In this document: one piece after another, positions 50,401 to 64,000 of the stretch
Position numbering within the stretch: position 1 is the first letter of the stretch
Layout: every line of letters begins with the position of its first letter
NCBI RefSeq assembly: GCF_963583255.1
Contig: NC_084819.1
Location: 1,681,501 to 1,745,500, forward strand
Direction of reading: 5' to 3'
Length of the DNA: 64,000 bases
DNA from: Pyrus communis
Taxonomy: Eukaryota; Streptophyta; Magnoliopsida; Rosales; Rosaceae
Program-made: the position numbers and the translations under genes
The notes under the pieces: generated by a model
Seen by the model: the letters and a program-made list of their open reading frames with translations, nothing else
Databases searched by the model: none
Told to the model about the DNA's origin: nothing

Positions 50401-53400
50401 TGCTCGCCAAGAGATAGATTTGAAAGTTGGAGTTGCATTTACACGATTTCAAACACACTTTTTCCAGGGGAAATACGGAAATCTTGATGCCAGAGTTATC
50501 TCGTTGGTTTTCTCTCTCATTTATGTTAACGAATTATTATTAATATACTGTTTGGCTTCCAGTCTGTTATGCATTTATCTGATTGAACCATAGAACTTGT
50601 ATCTTGTGAACATATTGCATTTCCTTGACCGATCTTAAGATAGTTTGCTCTAATTCAGCTTCTTGTTTGTGCAATAGCATATCCGTATATGTATGTTGGT
50701 CTTCTATGTTAGTTACCTTCTTAAGGCCATCAAACTTTTTCCTGTGTAGAGATCTATGTGGTTGTGTTATAATTGGGATCATTTATATCCTAGAAATTTT
50801 ATGCTGTAAACAAGGGCCACTATAATTGAGCACTGGAAAACTTGTAATGTGGACATCTGTTTATATTTTTATATTCTTCTTTATAATAGGAATTTTACAG
50901 AAAAGAAAGAATAGCCATACAAACACAACAAACCAGAAGGCCACCTGGTTTTCCCTCAAACTTGACTAGAATGGAGAAACAACAATGTAACCGTTGATCA
51001 TAGCAACTACAACAAACATGTATACTTACCAAAAATGAACACACTTAAAACCTAAAAGCCAGCTACCTCCAGTCCTCTGCCTCCCCACTTTAATCCTAAA
51101 AGCAACTGCTATTAGTCTCCCTCGCCGCTGCCTTCAACCCCCTCTTTCTCTGCCTCTCTGCCATCCTCTTTCCCCATTCCTCTCCTTCATCCTTGGCACA
51201 GAGCCATGGCTTTTTTTTGTTTGAAAAAGGAAAGTACCTTGAAAGAAATCAAAAAGTTCAAAGTAGATGTGGGTAAAAGGGGAAATGTAAGGATTGACAC
51301 CAAGTTGGGCAGAGTTTAGGAATTTTTTTTTTTCATCTTGATGTTCTAATAGTGCATGGGGGTTCTTTATAATTCTATTCTATCATTTTTCTTTTATTTG
51401 TGATTGTTTTTCCCATGTTCCATTTTCATCTCATAGACTAATCAAAGCTTAATGTTCATTTTTCAGCTATGGCCCTTGCCAAACTCCGACCCTTGGATTT
51501 TGCGTACAGCGGTATTTGCAGATAAATACATTTAAACCAGAAAAGTTCTGGGTCGTACGTCCATACATAATACAGAAGGGCTACGAACTTCAGCTAGAAT
51601 GGGAACGTAACAAGTTGTTTGACTTCGATGTGAGGCCTTCTTTACTATAAACTTTCTCCTGTCTTGACGTCGCTTTCATTGATAATATATTTTAGGCTTT
51701 TAATGTTGCAGGTCGCTGTAATGTTTCAAAAATTAGTAATGGAAGATGGAATGCTAGTAGTGACTGAAATAGCAGAAAAGCAGGAAAGCAAAAGTCGTCC
51801 GTCTGGGCTTAATACGGTCAATCTTCTGAAGGTCAGATAAGTGCAAAGAAATAAAAAAGACTAAAGATTGATGATTGATGATACGTTTTGTTTACTAATA
51901 TCATATGACTGTAAGTTTAGTGATCAATTTATATAATATTGGACATTGCATGTTGGTCGCTTACACACTTAAAAAAGACTGCCTAATAAGGGAAAATATG
52001 AAGAAGTAGATGACTGCAGATTACAAAGTTTATCTTCGTCATGTGTTAGATAGTTGCATAGAAAGTTCAGCATAATTTTCATCTGACCTCAGCTAAATAA
52101 AGAATGTACAAATTAGATTCTCCCCAGCCCTGTTTTGTGCTGGAAATAAAGAGCTACGAGGTCGTAATTGGCTACTTCATAATTTTGGGATAAAATATAG
52201 TCATTGGACCCAGATCCCAATTTCCCGAATAATTATTTTAGAAGCTAAATATTTTAAGAAATTCATGCCGATAGGCAGTGATGTGAGGTGGATTAAGGTA
52301 AAATGGTAGTAATGATTGTGTAAGTCAATGTCAGTATTGGTTGTTTGAAAGTTTATATAAACCTGAAAAATTAAAAGTGCTCTTAAAGACAACCAATCTT
52401 ATTACAACTCCTAAGTCAGTTGATTTCTTCTTTCAAATTTTCAAAATAAAAGAAAATATTGTAATCATTTTCACCTAGAAGAGAAATGTGATTGTTCTGG
52501 ATATCTTAGTTCATTGGGTTGGCTTGTTTGCTAGTGTTGTAATTTGTGAGCACAGTATTAGCTTGAAATATTATAATGAAGCAATCTCTTAAAACATTGT
52601 CTAAGTTCAATTTCAGTGACCCCATTAGAAATTTGAAATTAAGTTAAAAAAGTCATTCTTAAAAGTTCTCTAGTTTCTATTATAAACAATAAAACATAAA
52701 AAGGATTAATCAGTTTGTTCAAGTTCTTTGTATATGCAATGAGATAATTTCATAATTTCATTTGGCTATTTGAATACATTGACGAGTTTTACTTTTTTAA
52801 CTTTTTAATTCAGGTTGCTTCAAGTGCACTAGGCTTTGGACCACAAATGGCTATGCAAATTGCTGAACGCTTGTATACTCAAGGTTTCATCAGGTAATTG
52901 TTGGAATTCTCCATCTGATATAATAAATTTCAAGAAAATTCTTCATCCAGGACAGTGAATATTACAAGTTAGCTATTGAAGAAACATGAACTAGCAAAGT
53001 AAAAAGTAAATTTCACCATATGAATTTTTGAGAAAAATAGAATTGGAGGCTTTGGAGCTTTGCTTCCATCTCATAACTTTACATGAGAAGAGGTCTGGGA
53101 AACAATTTATTCAAAGGTCCTCCCATAAATGTTCAATACCACACCCATAATTTGTTAAAATTGATACTACTTTATTTGCTATGCAAAGTATTTCAACGAT
53201 AGAACAGTATTTATTGATAGACAAATTTTCAGGTGAATGAATTTAAGGGGATATTCTAACATTGTTATGGTTCTAGACTTTCTATGTGAATTGGTGTTCT
53301 AAGATCTTAGTATCAAGTGCTATTCAATAGCTAGTTCCAAATATAATTTTATTAGGGAATGTTCTGTTTGCAATGAAAAATATTTGTTCCAAGTAGTGTG

Positions 53401-56400
53401 CCGTCCAGGTTTTTATTTTGTAGAATTTCATCTCATGGTGTTGCTGGTTGAAGTGGTAAACTTTAAACCTGACACCCCTTCATGCACATCACTTACACTT
53501 AGCTTCAACCATTAGTCTTGAAGTGTGCTTATTTCACCAAATTTTATTTTGTCTTTTCTAATGCCAAGTTTCTTTTGGTTCGAGGATTGTCGTAGTTGTC
53601 TGACTATTTTCATATGCTGATTTTCTAGCTATCCGCGTACCGAGAGCACAGCTTATCCATCTTCTTTTGACTTTAGAGGCACACTTGGTGCACAAGTAAA
53701 TAACCCAACATGGGGTGATTATGTACAGAGGCTGCTTGCTGATGGTTATCAGAAGCCACGATCAGGGACAGATGTAGGTGACCATCCTCCTGTCACTCCG
53801 TTGAGGTCTGCAACTGAGGACATGCTCGGAAATGATGCTTGGAGACTATATGAGTACATTTGTAAACACTTCATTGGGACTGTATCTCCTGACTGCAAAT
53901 ATGTAAGGTAAAAGTTTCAGTGTTCACTGTTTTCTGTTAGATGACCTGACCAACTACATAATTGGAGTTAATTTACACTTGATTGGATGTCTGTTTGCTG
54001 TTGCATCTTGTTAATGTATGTAACTCAAAAGGCTGAGCCCATTAATTTCACTGTATCAACTTAAGAAGCATAATGATTTCCACCTTGTATGCCTAGAGTA
54101 TGTGTTTACCTCATTTTCTTTATTATGTGATAGTAGTATTGACTATTGAGTGAGAAAAAAAAATCATACTAATGTTATGACCAGTGTAACCCTTTTTAGT
54201 CGGCTAGATGGAATTCCAGTAATGAATAAGATTGATATATAAGAATTGGGGGAAGCTGTTTTTCACCCTAGATGCAGTGCGAGATGGCTTATTTCTGGTC
54301 GATACTTACCTAGCCTGGTTTTAAATGGATTTTCTAGCTGGTGGGTGAAACCATTGATTAGAAGACGTCAAACAGAGATGAGAAATCATTTTGAAGTTAA
54401 ATTCTGGTTACCTGTTTAGTGAAGTTAGACATCATGTATTGCTATATCTGGTTCAAACTTCTGTTTGTGGTAGGAAGTTTACGTAAGCAATGTTATAAGC
54501 TTTTCTAGTAAAGGTGATACTTTGTTTGAAGTTGCTTAAAGTTGACCTTATTAGTTTGATATTTATTACTTTTCTAACAACGTTTATGAGACAGATATTA
54601 TATGCTGAATATATAATGTGTTTATTATTTTGGTTTTTAAATGTCCACTCCAGAACAAAGGTAGATTTTTCTATCGGTGGAGAATCCTTCCATTGTGTCG
54701 GGCAACGTGTTTTGGTGAAAGGATTTACTTCTATCATGCCATGGTTGGCAATAAATGAGAAAAATCTTCCTCAGTTTACAAAAGGGGAGAAATTAGAAGT
54801 TTCAAAAGTGGACCTTCATGAGGTAGACGTGCATATCCTTCAAATCTCACTTCTATTCAGTTTTTTTTGTAAGTCTCCTCAATTGATCCAATATCTTCTC
54901 CGAATCTGCATTCTATTGGATTCTGTTTGAATAGTTTCTTCATTTGGTCGGGTCTTCCAAGCATTTGCTGCTCCTTGATGGAAAGGGAAATGCTCTTGTT
55001 TGAGATGTTTGGGACTAAGGGGAAAGCAAGAGAAAAGGTGTAAATAGGATAATTTAGTAGCATGGTGTGATTTGGTATGTAATTTGGAGTTTTGAATCCG
55101 TAAATTACGGTGCAGGGTTTGACTTCACCTCCAGATTATCTTAGCGAGAGCGAGCTAATTTCCCTTATGGAGAAAAATGGAATTGGCACGGATGCTTCAA
55201 TATCTGTTCATATTAACAACATATGCGAGCGCAATTATGTGCAGGTTTCTATTCTCTTTCTTTTCTATAGGGATTTTGTTTGTTGTATGGGAGTTGATAC
55301 AAATATATTTTAAACTGCATTTCCATGAGGTGGTTCTGCTGTACAATCAATTGGCAGGTACAAGCTGGCAGGAAGTTGGTTCCGACTGCCTTGGGTATTA
55401 CTCTAATAAGAGGCTATCAGTGCATCGATCCAGATCTCTGTTTGCCAGATATTCGCAGTTTCATTGAGCAACAGATTACTCTTGTTGCTAAGGGTCAAGC
55501 AGATCATTTTCGTGTTGTGCAGCATGTCCTGCAACAATTCATGCAAAAATACAGTTATTTTGTCAAGCAGGTTAGAATACCGTATCATTTGAAATATGCC
55601 TACTTTACAGCTTGCTTGATGATTTGGCTATGTTTTTACGGCCAATTATTTGTGAAGTGCTTGTTTATGTTGACTGTGCCAACTTGGGTTCGGTAATGAA
55701 ACCTTGTACTCCAAATACTTTGGGCCACCTTGAATATGTTGCTATTCAGCCTCCTTATTAAGCTGTATGGTTTATTTGATTACATCGCGAGCTTCTAAGT
55801 TTGTATGATCCATTTTCTGCTACATGGTGCAGATTGAAAACATGGATGCATTATTTGAAGCACAATTCTCTCCCCTTGCTGACTCCGGACGAGTTCTCAG
55901 TAAATGTGGAAAATGTCTACGGTACATGAAGCATATTTCCAGCCAACCTTCGCGGTTGTATTGTAATACATGCGAGGAGGTTTATTATCTTCCTCAAAAG
56001 GGTAGCATAAAGGTATACTCTGTTAATTGATGCTTTTTAGTTATGATTGAAAAGCGTCAACTAAAATTTTAATATGATATGCATAACAAGTTAAAATCGA
56101 GGTCAGTAAATACCCATTTTTGTATTCTAATATTTTTTTATGGAATATAACATACAGTTTCCAGGTTATACTGGCATGCCTTTCCCTTTTTGACGATATA
56201 GAAGTAATAGATTTACATAAATGTTAAGGTTTTTGAAAATAGACATTGAAGTTATAAAGATGAGTGTAAACTAGTGAGACTCTAAATACAATTTTTGCAT
56301 AAAAATAGAAAGAAAAAAATTATACGAAGTAAATTACGAAGCAAAATAATATACATTTTATTTGAATATTTAAACCCTTGCACCAAATATTTACTTTTGG

Positions 56401-57488
56401 GCTGAGTACTCTCACTTTAACAAAAGCAAATGTATACGAAGGTGATACAGATAGCATCTTATCCTCTAGAAGCCTAGGCCTTGTGTCTGACCAGCTGATG
56501 CATACACTCCTGTGAGGCACCTCCATTGTTTGTCCTGGCTGTTCAGGATGGAGAATCGACATGTGCCCTTTGGAATTTGTTGGGTTGATGACCCGGATAC
56601 CCCAGTTACAGTGTAATATATATAATACAGGATCGGAAGACTCACTCTATATATTCCCACATCTTGAAGCTGGAAAAATGTACAAACATGACCTCGCTTC
56701 ATCTTTTAGTTTTCAACATTAGTTCAAATATATGGCTCAAAATTATGAACTTTATCGTTCATCATCCAGAATGCCTTTTATGACCCAGTATCTTGTTCCA
56801 AAAGCTTATTGTCAAACTTCTCATGTGTAATCAAGCAATTGCTTTTTTGCAGCTCTACAAGGAAATTACTTGTCCTCTGGACAACTTTGAGCTATTAATC
56901 TGCTCCATGCCCGGCCCAGATGGCAAGTCATTCTCTCTCTGCCCATACTGCTACAATAGTCCTCCATTTGAAGGTATCGACACACTCTTTGGTGCTGTAA
57001 AATCTGGCCCGTCTGGCAAGCTGGGAAAGGGAGCCGGCATGCCATGCTTCCTCTGCCCACACCCCACCTGTCGGCATTCTTTGATAGCCCAAGGAGTCTG
57101 TGCTTGCCCGGAATGTAGTGGAACACTTGTCCTAGACCCCGTGAGTGCTCCCAAGTGGCGGCTCTGCTGCAATATGTGCAATTTCCTTGTCTTGCTACCC
57201 CAAGGTGCTCACCAAATTTCCACTACTCGAGAGCGGTGTCCAGATTGTGACTCCACAATCTTAGAAGTGGATTTCAATAAAAAGACGACACCCTTGGAGA
57301 ACGGAGAGACCTTGTATACCGGTTGCATTCTTTGTGATGAATTGCTCCATTCACTAGTGGAGATGAAATATGGCAAATCGTTTTTCGGATCAAGAGGAAG
57401 GGGCAGAGGAAGGAGAGGTGGACATAGGGGAAGAGGGCGAGCTACGGGTAAGAAGGTGGATCCCAGAATGAGCTTCCGGGATTTCTGA
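47414..57488 (+). CDS. TOP3B: DNA topoisomerase III beta (type IA)
   Basis: Breaks and rejoins one strand of DNA (and, in this subfamily, RNA) through a 5'-phosphotyrosine. Join: 47414..47437, 47601..47657, 48683..48786, 49387..49480, 49574..49673, 50262..50502, 51467..51629, 51712..51831, 52814..52893, 53629..53907, 54654..54822, 55116..55244, 55358..55570, 55833..56012, 56853..57488; 862 aa against about 865 in Arabidopsis. TOPRIM domain: [10 protein letters not shown] (9-18) and acidic DCDREGEN (115-122). Active-site Tyr329 in SYPRTES. C-terminus has at least six Cys-x2-Cys zinc motifs from exon 14 onwards and an RG-rich tail (GRGRGRRGG...GRGR) before SFRDF, which separates beta from alpha. 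Beta partners with TDRD3-type scaffolds in animals. Intron 4 ends in an unusual AAAG acceptor. Confidence 0.95.
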
Positions 57489-58768
57489 ATTGTACCAATC
57501 TTGGCTTCCTTTTTTGTGGTTTGTAACTGCCATCGTTGTTTACGTTGTTCAGATAATGCTTTTCGATTTTGATGGCAGTCTCGAAATGGAATTCGATTGC
57601 ATAAACGAATTTTCTTAATCTACAGTTCGCCTATATAATAGCAGATTTAAGCATGATAATTGCGGTTGAAGGAGCTAAATTTCGTTGAATTTTGTTAACA
57701 CCCCGAATCGGCATGACGGTAAATTATCTCTCTAAATGTTTTTGGCTTAAAAAGGTTAGAATTCCATGAATCAGCTAGGTAGTTGGAAATAGAAGGGATT
57801 TAACCTTTAGACCGCAATTATTTATTTATTTATTTTCCTTCATTTTTCTTAGCACAAACTCGTAAATGGAGAAGAATGAAATTGGGGTTCGAAGAGGGAA
57901 CTAATTAGAGATTGAAGGAATGTAATTAGAAAGATTAACAATTGTTTGAGGTCCGATTTATTGTGATTTTTTTAGAGTGTACTAATTAGTGATTTAAAGA
58001 GGGATTGATATTGCGTTGGATTTTGGAGTGTACTAATTAGTTATTTTGGAACTTGATGTTAAAGGCGTTGTGCATTAATGCAGTTGGTGTTCGTTTTGAT
58101 AGGAATGACAGTATTTTAGGATGACAGTACTTTAAAGGACAGTAGTGATTTGAAGAGTAGGTTCAATCTTTCTTACTAATGGTGGCAGTGACGTGAAGGC
58201 AACATTGTAGCTCATGAATTAGCAAAATATGGACTTAGCAACGGAGGTTTTACTTTATGGGTGGAGGAGGAGCCTCTTTGGAGAACGATAATTAAAATGT
58301 AATTTGCGAGCAAGATGGTTAGGCTTCTTTATAAAAGGTTTTTTTTTTTTCAGTTCCCTTTTGGGCCCACAAACTTTCTGTACTCTGTTTTATACAAAAT
58401 CTCAATTTCTATATTTAAAAAGAAAAAGTGATCTTAAACCTAAAAAATCAGATGATTGAGGCCCAATTTATTGCGATTTTCTGGTTGATTGAGAGAAATT
58501 TTTTATTGTGACCGAAACACAAATGGTAAACCACGTGTTTTTATTATATACATAGTGAGAAATTTTATTTTTTAAATTATTAATTTTTTAACACACATAT
58601 CCCACCATTTGCATGATGACAAATGATGTACCATCCCATGTTCCAATCATACTGAAAAATCTCTCATTGATTGGGAAGAATTCTCTCAGGAATGCATAAA
58701 AATGTTAAAGAAAGTTAAAAGGAACGCATAAATTTTCCCTCATATCTAAAGAAAGGAAAGTGAGTTAT
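57489..58768. other. 3' flank of TOP3B
   Basis: Probable 3' UTR then AT-rich DNA. No gene. Words such as GTGTACTAATTAGT recur at about 57.98 and 58.03 kb as a short direct repeat. Confidence 0.45.
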
Positions 58769-59056
58769 GGGCTAGTTTCGTGGACCGGACAAGATTGGTT
58801 ATTGTATTACGAATTGGTTAGGCTAAAATTGAAAAGGACGGGTTAAGATGAGATACTTGTTTAATGTTTGGTGTAAGAATCTAAGATACTTGTCAAATTT
58901 TCTTTAAAATGTTTTTCATATCCCAGCCTATCCAATTGACTTTGTTTACACTATACACTAGACAAGTATCTTAAGTTCTTAACCCATCCCTTCCAATCCT
59001 ACCCTAACCAGTCTGAAATACAATAACCAATCATGTCCGGTCCACCAAACGAGCCC
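58769..59056. mobile_element. MITE, 288 bp
   Basis: Terminal inverted repeats of about 55 bp: GGGCTAGTTTCGTGGACCGG at the left, complement of GGGCTCGTTTGGTGGACCGG at the right, continuing through GATTGGTTATTGTATT. Flanking bases (TAT/TAA) do not give a clear duplication. The GGGCTCGTTTGGT-type end resembles several plant MITE families. 59057-59737 shows no gene; the 3' UTR of the coatomer gene falls here. Confidence 0.72.
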
Positions 59057-59737
59057 TAAAGGAATGCATAACCAGGTGATATCTATCTTGTATTGATTGC
59101 ACGAGGGATTTGAGTACAGTCACAGCTGTCATATCAGGGAATGTTGCGTTTCATAAATAGCATGAAAAACGAGTTCATTGTGCAAGCAGCATGCATTCGG
59201 CATTTTTCTCTTGACTGTTTTGCAGTCACTTACTGAGTTGTACTCATTTAATCAAATCCTCGAGAACCCTACCGATACGAAAATTCTCAATGGCTGAACA
59301 AATAATGTACTGGTTTCTAAGCATTCTGAACAAACAGTAATGTTGAAATAATACATACAATTGAATTTTATGAAAGACTATCCGAAAGAAAAATGACTCA
59401 CCTCAACGGAAGCAAAACGGAGTACTGCTGCGGTTCCAGCAGCCTCTCGAATCAAATACATGCCTAAAATGAATCCCTAAGTTGAAAATTTAAGATGTTT
59501 GCGACGAGTAACCCTTCAACTTGAACAGAATCACCTGCACAAGTTGCAGCTTATGACGTACCAACCAACAGAGTGAAAAGGAACAAAACTTGCATTCAGG
59601 AGGAGAGGCATGATTCAAATGCATTATTGAAACCGCAAATGATTAATAAGTTCCGTCGGATTTGTTTATTTTTCGATGTCACAGATTCAGATAGAAGAGT
59701 ACCACTGTACCGGTGTATGTTCAACTGCAACGTCTTT

Positions 59738-62700
59738 TTAACTGGCTCCCTTCTGCTTGAGAGTAATCTTGTCGCCCAAACTGAGAGCAATTCCTTGGGT
59801 CTTGCTCCTTATCCGGATATAGCCACTAAGCTTTCCATCTGTTTGCTTTTCAATGCTAACATTCACCAAGGCGTCCTCTCCAAACACACTCTTCGCGTAC
59901 AAGTTGGCAGCCAGGAATCCGCACTCACCATCCAGTGCCGATCTGAAATCAGACAGGATGTCAGAGACAAATACAAATGCTTCGTGAGAAAGACAAAACG
60001 ATGTATACAAATACAAATACTTCAACAGCATTGAGATCTGAATTGGTTCATGCAAGCCAACACAACCAGACCCAAGCTTGATCACACATCTTATAGCCCA
60101 AGGAAATGAAAAAAATCTAGATTTATGAAATCCAACGATTATTTATCTGCTATAAAGAACAGAAGCCGATTCATAGTTTAGATTGCCGATTATATCTGTC
60201 CTCATCATCTCTATCTAAAACCAAATAATGCGAAAAGTCATCAGTCTAACAAGATTGATATAGCAAGCCCAACTAACTCCATTGAATATTCAGCCCCAGC
60301 ACAATGCATTCGACAATGAACATGTTCCAACCATTACAGGAAATTTCAGAAACTTAGGGCCTGTTCGGTATTCTATTAAAAAACTTTGGTAATTTTCAAA
60401 ATCAACTTGTAAATTTTTTTATTACTCAAACTTGTTTGGTATGGAATTTAAAACTATTATGAGATCTTAAAAATCAAAATTAAAAATAAAAATAAAAAAA
60501 ATTTGTGTTTTTATGAAATGGACTATCTTTTGGAGTCAGTCTTCAATCCAGTTTTTAAAAATGGGACTACCAAGTACCAAACAAGTATTTGAGGTAAAAA
60601 CTGAAAAACAGTTTTTGAGTTATAAAACTTGGACTCAAATAGAGTACCAAACAGGCCCTTAAATCCTTTTCCTATTTACAACATAACTTCAACTAAATAA
60701 CATGGAAATCAACTTCAGCAATAAGCCTAGCATGAGCGGTTTAGCCTGGAATCACAAATTCACAATTTTTTTTAATGGTTAACAGCTTGCAGTAACACCA
60801 AACTAGGCATGATAGGGTGTGGACATTCTTCTCACTGAACCCTAATTGTAGTAAAAAGAATTCTAGCAGTGGAAAGGACGACTTACGGTGCAGTGAGGCA
60901 CTTCATGTTAGTTGATTTCATGATATGGTCAAGAAATTCCTTCTCATGTTGAATTACAGTGTTGACAGCAACCTGAAACGGAACACAATGTCATCAAGAT
61001 TTAACTCCATTTACTCTAAAGCAAAAACAAAAAAGGAAAATTAAGACCATTCACAGTTGCTCAACTAGATACTAATTTTGAATTAAAAGAAATGGAGCCT
61101 TTATGAAAAGGTAGAAGCAAGAAACTGAACTGAATACGGTGATCTGAAATACAAAGCAAATCCAAGATCTCAAGACAAGATGAACACACTGCATATGTCC
61201 ATGACCAATACAAATTTAAGATCAACACGCAAGCCATACACAATACATTAAATAAGATATCACTAAATTAAAGTTTACTTTGGCTGGTTAATATATAAAA
61301 AACAAACAAGAGTAACAATGAGAGAAAAAAGGCAACAACGTCAACTTAACTTCGAATGAAAGAACACTTTTCCCTGCGTAATGAAAATTTCCATGAACTA
61401 GAAAGTTTCAACCACCACATCACTTCATATTTAGCTATAACATGTGTCACAGAACTTAAAGAGAGTAATTGCAGAAAACTTGATTCTTCCTTATCTTTTA
61501 TCAGCATGTACATATATAATATCATAGGCACTGTACTACATTCAGTGTATGCTGCAGGATTCATGTACTTGTTATGTATTCACCTATTGGCCCACTAAGT
61601 ACAGCATTTTTATATTCCCTAGTCGTTACATATCCAAGAATATGTGAGTCACTAGAAACTGAGGCACTAAAACGATATAGTAGATGAGGGAATAAAAGAT
61701 CCACCAATCTATACATGACCGATAAACAGATACAAAGAGATTGACTGAGTTCAAAAGGGGAGAAAAAGGCAAGTATGACAAGACAAATTCATCAAACCAG
61801 AACGGTGAATACAATTTAAGATTTGATAAAACAGTAACAGAAATATTGCTATGCCCCCAAAACTAGTGGTGATGGCAAAATTTATGCAAGCAACTTTATT
61901 ATTGGTGTAGGAACGGTGACAGAAAGGAGTGCTGCATACCTTGTTCTCCCACTCAAACTCTGCCCACATGGTCCTAAAAGCTCCATCACTACAAACAGCA
62001 GGAGAGATGTAGTCCATTATGTCGATATGAATATCATTGAGGACGACAACTGTACGCTCATGCACATTCGAGGTCTCATAAACAATGTTTCCAAATATGA
62101 CTCCAGTCTCAGTTGAGGACACCTTGATATTAGCCTTTATTTGCTTACTAGATTCAGGAGCCAGAGTATAATTCTGTGGCCGCTCAACAAGCTTAAGATC
62201 ACCCATGGTTGCCAACTCTAAGCACAAGTTCTGTAAGGTCTCTTTGGTTCGATTAATAACTGTGACATCAAGGACAATATCATAATGATGGACAGTCACA
62301 TATGCTTCAGCATACACTGGGTCGCTAAATCCAGTGAGTTGGATGATTCGGTTAAGCTTGTTTGCATCATCCCCATCTTTGACAAACTGTCCTGTAGCAC
62401 GTTTTAAATCATCTTGAACCTCATCTTCCAGTTCCAGTTGGCTCATACCCTTCATTAAAGATGTAGAATGGAGAATTAATTTAAATATAATACCAATCCA
62501 ATACGCACATATGTTTAAGTTTAACAAAATATCAAATTTAGCTATCACAAACCAATAAAAACCAAAAGATTCGAAATAAGACTAAAGGCTTGTTTGAAAC
62601 TAACCTAGACCTGACTTAGGGAGTAAACTCCAATGAAAACTTAAGCGTGTAAGCAAATTTCATACGAGACATAGAACTAAGACCATGATATATCCTTGTG

Positions 62701-64000
62701 AAAGATAGCAAGATAATCAGCATGTCACTCAAAAGGCATGAGCTCGGCAAGCAAAGAATGAGGAAACCACATCTCATATGATACATTTCGACATAAGCAA
62801 TTGTATTCTATAATCACTGTCAACAATGGTACTTTTGTAATCATTGTAAACAATTGTAATTTCTATTAATTTATCTTATCTACGTGGCAAGGGTGACAAA
62901 GTCTCACAAATATGACACATTATCAATTTACAATTCCCCTGACAGTCACCTAATGACGGAACCATACTGTCAAAATTTCACGACGCAAGGGTGATAAAGT
63001 CTACAAATTGAAACCACAGGTATGAACATGCAACATCAGGGTACTAAACTAACATTAACCCTTAAAAAATGCCAAAACTAACAGATAAGCAACCATACAG
63101 TGTAGTGTACTAGTACATCACAAGTTATATAAATTGGTCAACATAAAAAATTGAAATGACAACAGTGAATGTCAGGTCCAGAAATTATTGTCAGACTTCA
63201 CAGAATTTGCAGATACGGTTAGACATATATAACGGATAACAAATGCATAAGTTGTACCTTCCTGCTCTTTAAATGGTAAAAGTCAATAAGGTCGTCTGGT
63301 TGTGCACGAGAAATCTGAGCCTTTGCTTTTATCTCCTCTGTCTCCCTTAATTGTTTTTCTGAAAGCATGTCAACAAAACTTTGACGGCAAGATTTCAACC
63401 ATATTTTTCTGATCTCATCACCAGTATTGCATAGCAATCTTATGCAGAGGACAATCCTATCATAAGAATCACTGTCAATTGGATGTGGAAGAACCGGAGA
63501 TTGTCCTAATTGCAGCATAGAGACAACGATCAACAGTGCTTGTGAAGATGCTTTATTCACTTCAACTTTGGATGGCTGGACCTCTTCCAATCTCAGAACA
63601 AGCTTGGTCAGAGTGCATGCGACAACTGCCCCGAGGAAAAAGTCACCAGTGAGAAGCAGGGATCTCAAGTTCCCAGATGCCAAGGATCCTTGAACAAGGG
63701 TAGGGGGAGAGAAAGCAGTTTCAGATGCAGCACTCTGTGTGGCATAAGTTCCATCAGCAAGAATAGCTGGTCTTTTAGAAGACACGGTCATGGAGTTTAC
63801 TTGCTGAACCTTTTTTGAAGAATCATTACTTTCTTCTTCTGAAACCGAGAAAAAGGGCAATTCTCCTAGGCACTGTTTAATTGTTGCAATTCCGCTCTCA
63901 ACTTCAGAAAGTGACATGCAATATTCTCCAATAATCCAAAGGGCACAAGAACAAACCCGTGATGCTCGGATTTGGTAGAAAGTGTCCAATAGCCTTGTTA
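59738..64000 (-). CDS. Coatomer subunit beta (beta-COP), 3' part
   Basis: Core subunit of the COPI coat that buds vesicles from the Golgi for retrograde transport to the ER. Exons in window: complement(join(59738..59942, 60887..60972, 61940..62449, 63258..>64000)); 513 codons plus stop, with the N-terminal adaptin-like half off the right edge. The frame is open at 64000 and begins [11 protein letters not shown]. Recognised family blocks: [60 protein letters not shown] (linker), [39 protein letters not shown] and the appendage ending [14 protein letters not shown]. Phases close at all junctions; the exon starting at 62449 follows an AAG rather than CAG acceptor. Convergent with TOP3B. A Tourist-like MITE occupies the last intron. 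Confidence 0.95.
60357..60658. mobile_element. PIF/Harbinger (Tourist)-like MITE in the last beta-COP intron
   Basis: 302 bp with inverted ends GGGCCTGTTCGGTATTCTAT and the complement of GGGCCTGTTTGGTACTCTAT. A 3-bp TTA duplication flanks it (60354-60356, 60659-60661). GGGCCTGTTTGG ends with TTA/TAA duplications mark Tourist-like elements. Confidence 0.85.

Overview
This is plant nuclear DNA. Genes have many introns with GT-AG borders, intergenic DNA is AT-rich, and the spaces between genes are full of small transposons. The five protein genes all read as angiosperm dicot genes. Several repeats resemble families I remember as abundant in the apple/pear branch of Rosaceae (a conserved TTTAACGAAAAATCA-type repeat, a GGGCTAGCAATAATGTG-type repeat, and a Cassandra element). 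That lineage assignment is from memory and was not checked.

Layout. 1-4.6 kb: repeats, including a complete 1.16-kb Mutator-like element with a perfect 9-bp target duplication. 4.6-6.8 kb (minus): cytosolic ribosomal protein S8 in five exons. 8.4-8.7 kb (minus): a single-exon secreted phytocystatin. 9.3-9.4 kb (minus): a decayed U6 snRNA copy. 9.8-12.1 kb: a likely solo LTR. 13.2-14.3 kb: a large palindromic element. 15.4-23.0 kb (plus): a 16-exon phragmoplast kinesin (KIN-12A/PAKRP1 type). 23-33.3 kb: a gene-poor stretch with a triplicated segment, two small MITEs with clean 8-bp duplications, and tandem repeats. 33.4-35.7 kb (minus): an eight-exon bHLH factor of the bHLH62/78 (CIB-related) group. 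36-47 kb: gene-poor, with a complete Cassandra element carrying 5S-derived promoters in both LTRs, a short perfect-type hairpin, a 0.8-kb inverted duplication, a degenerate second TRIM and a broken FAR1-related/MULE-derived gene. 47.4-57.5 kb (plus): a 15-exon DNA topoisomerase III beta. 59.7-64.0 kb (minus, runs off the window): the 3' half of coatomer subunit beta, convergent with TOP3B.

The genes are unrelated housekeeping or regulatory loci (translation, protease inhibition, cytokinesis, transcription, topology of DNA/RNA, Golgi traffic); there is no sign of a cluster acting together. Exon models were built by hand from reading frame, splice consensus and remembered family sequence; all internal phases close and total lengths agree with the families. 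I found no convincing new biological system. The most interesting items are the 5S-bearing Cassandra element, the U6 relic, the self-documenting MITE insertions, a GC-AG intron and mitosis-specific activator site in the kinesin gene, and two foldback loci at 43-44 kb.
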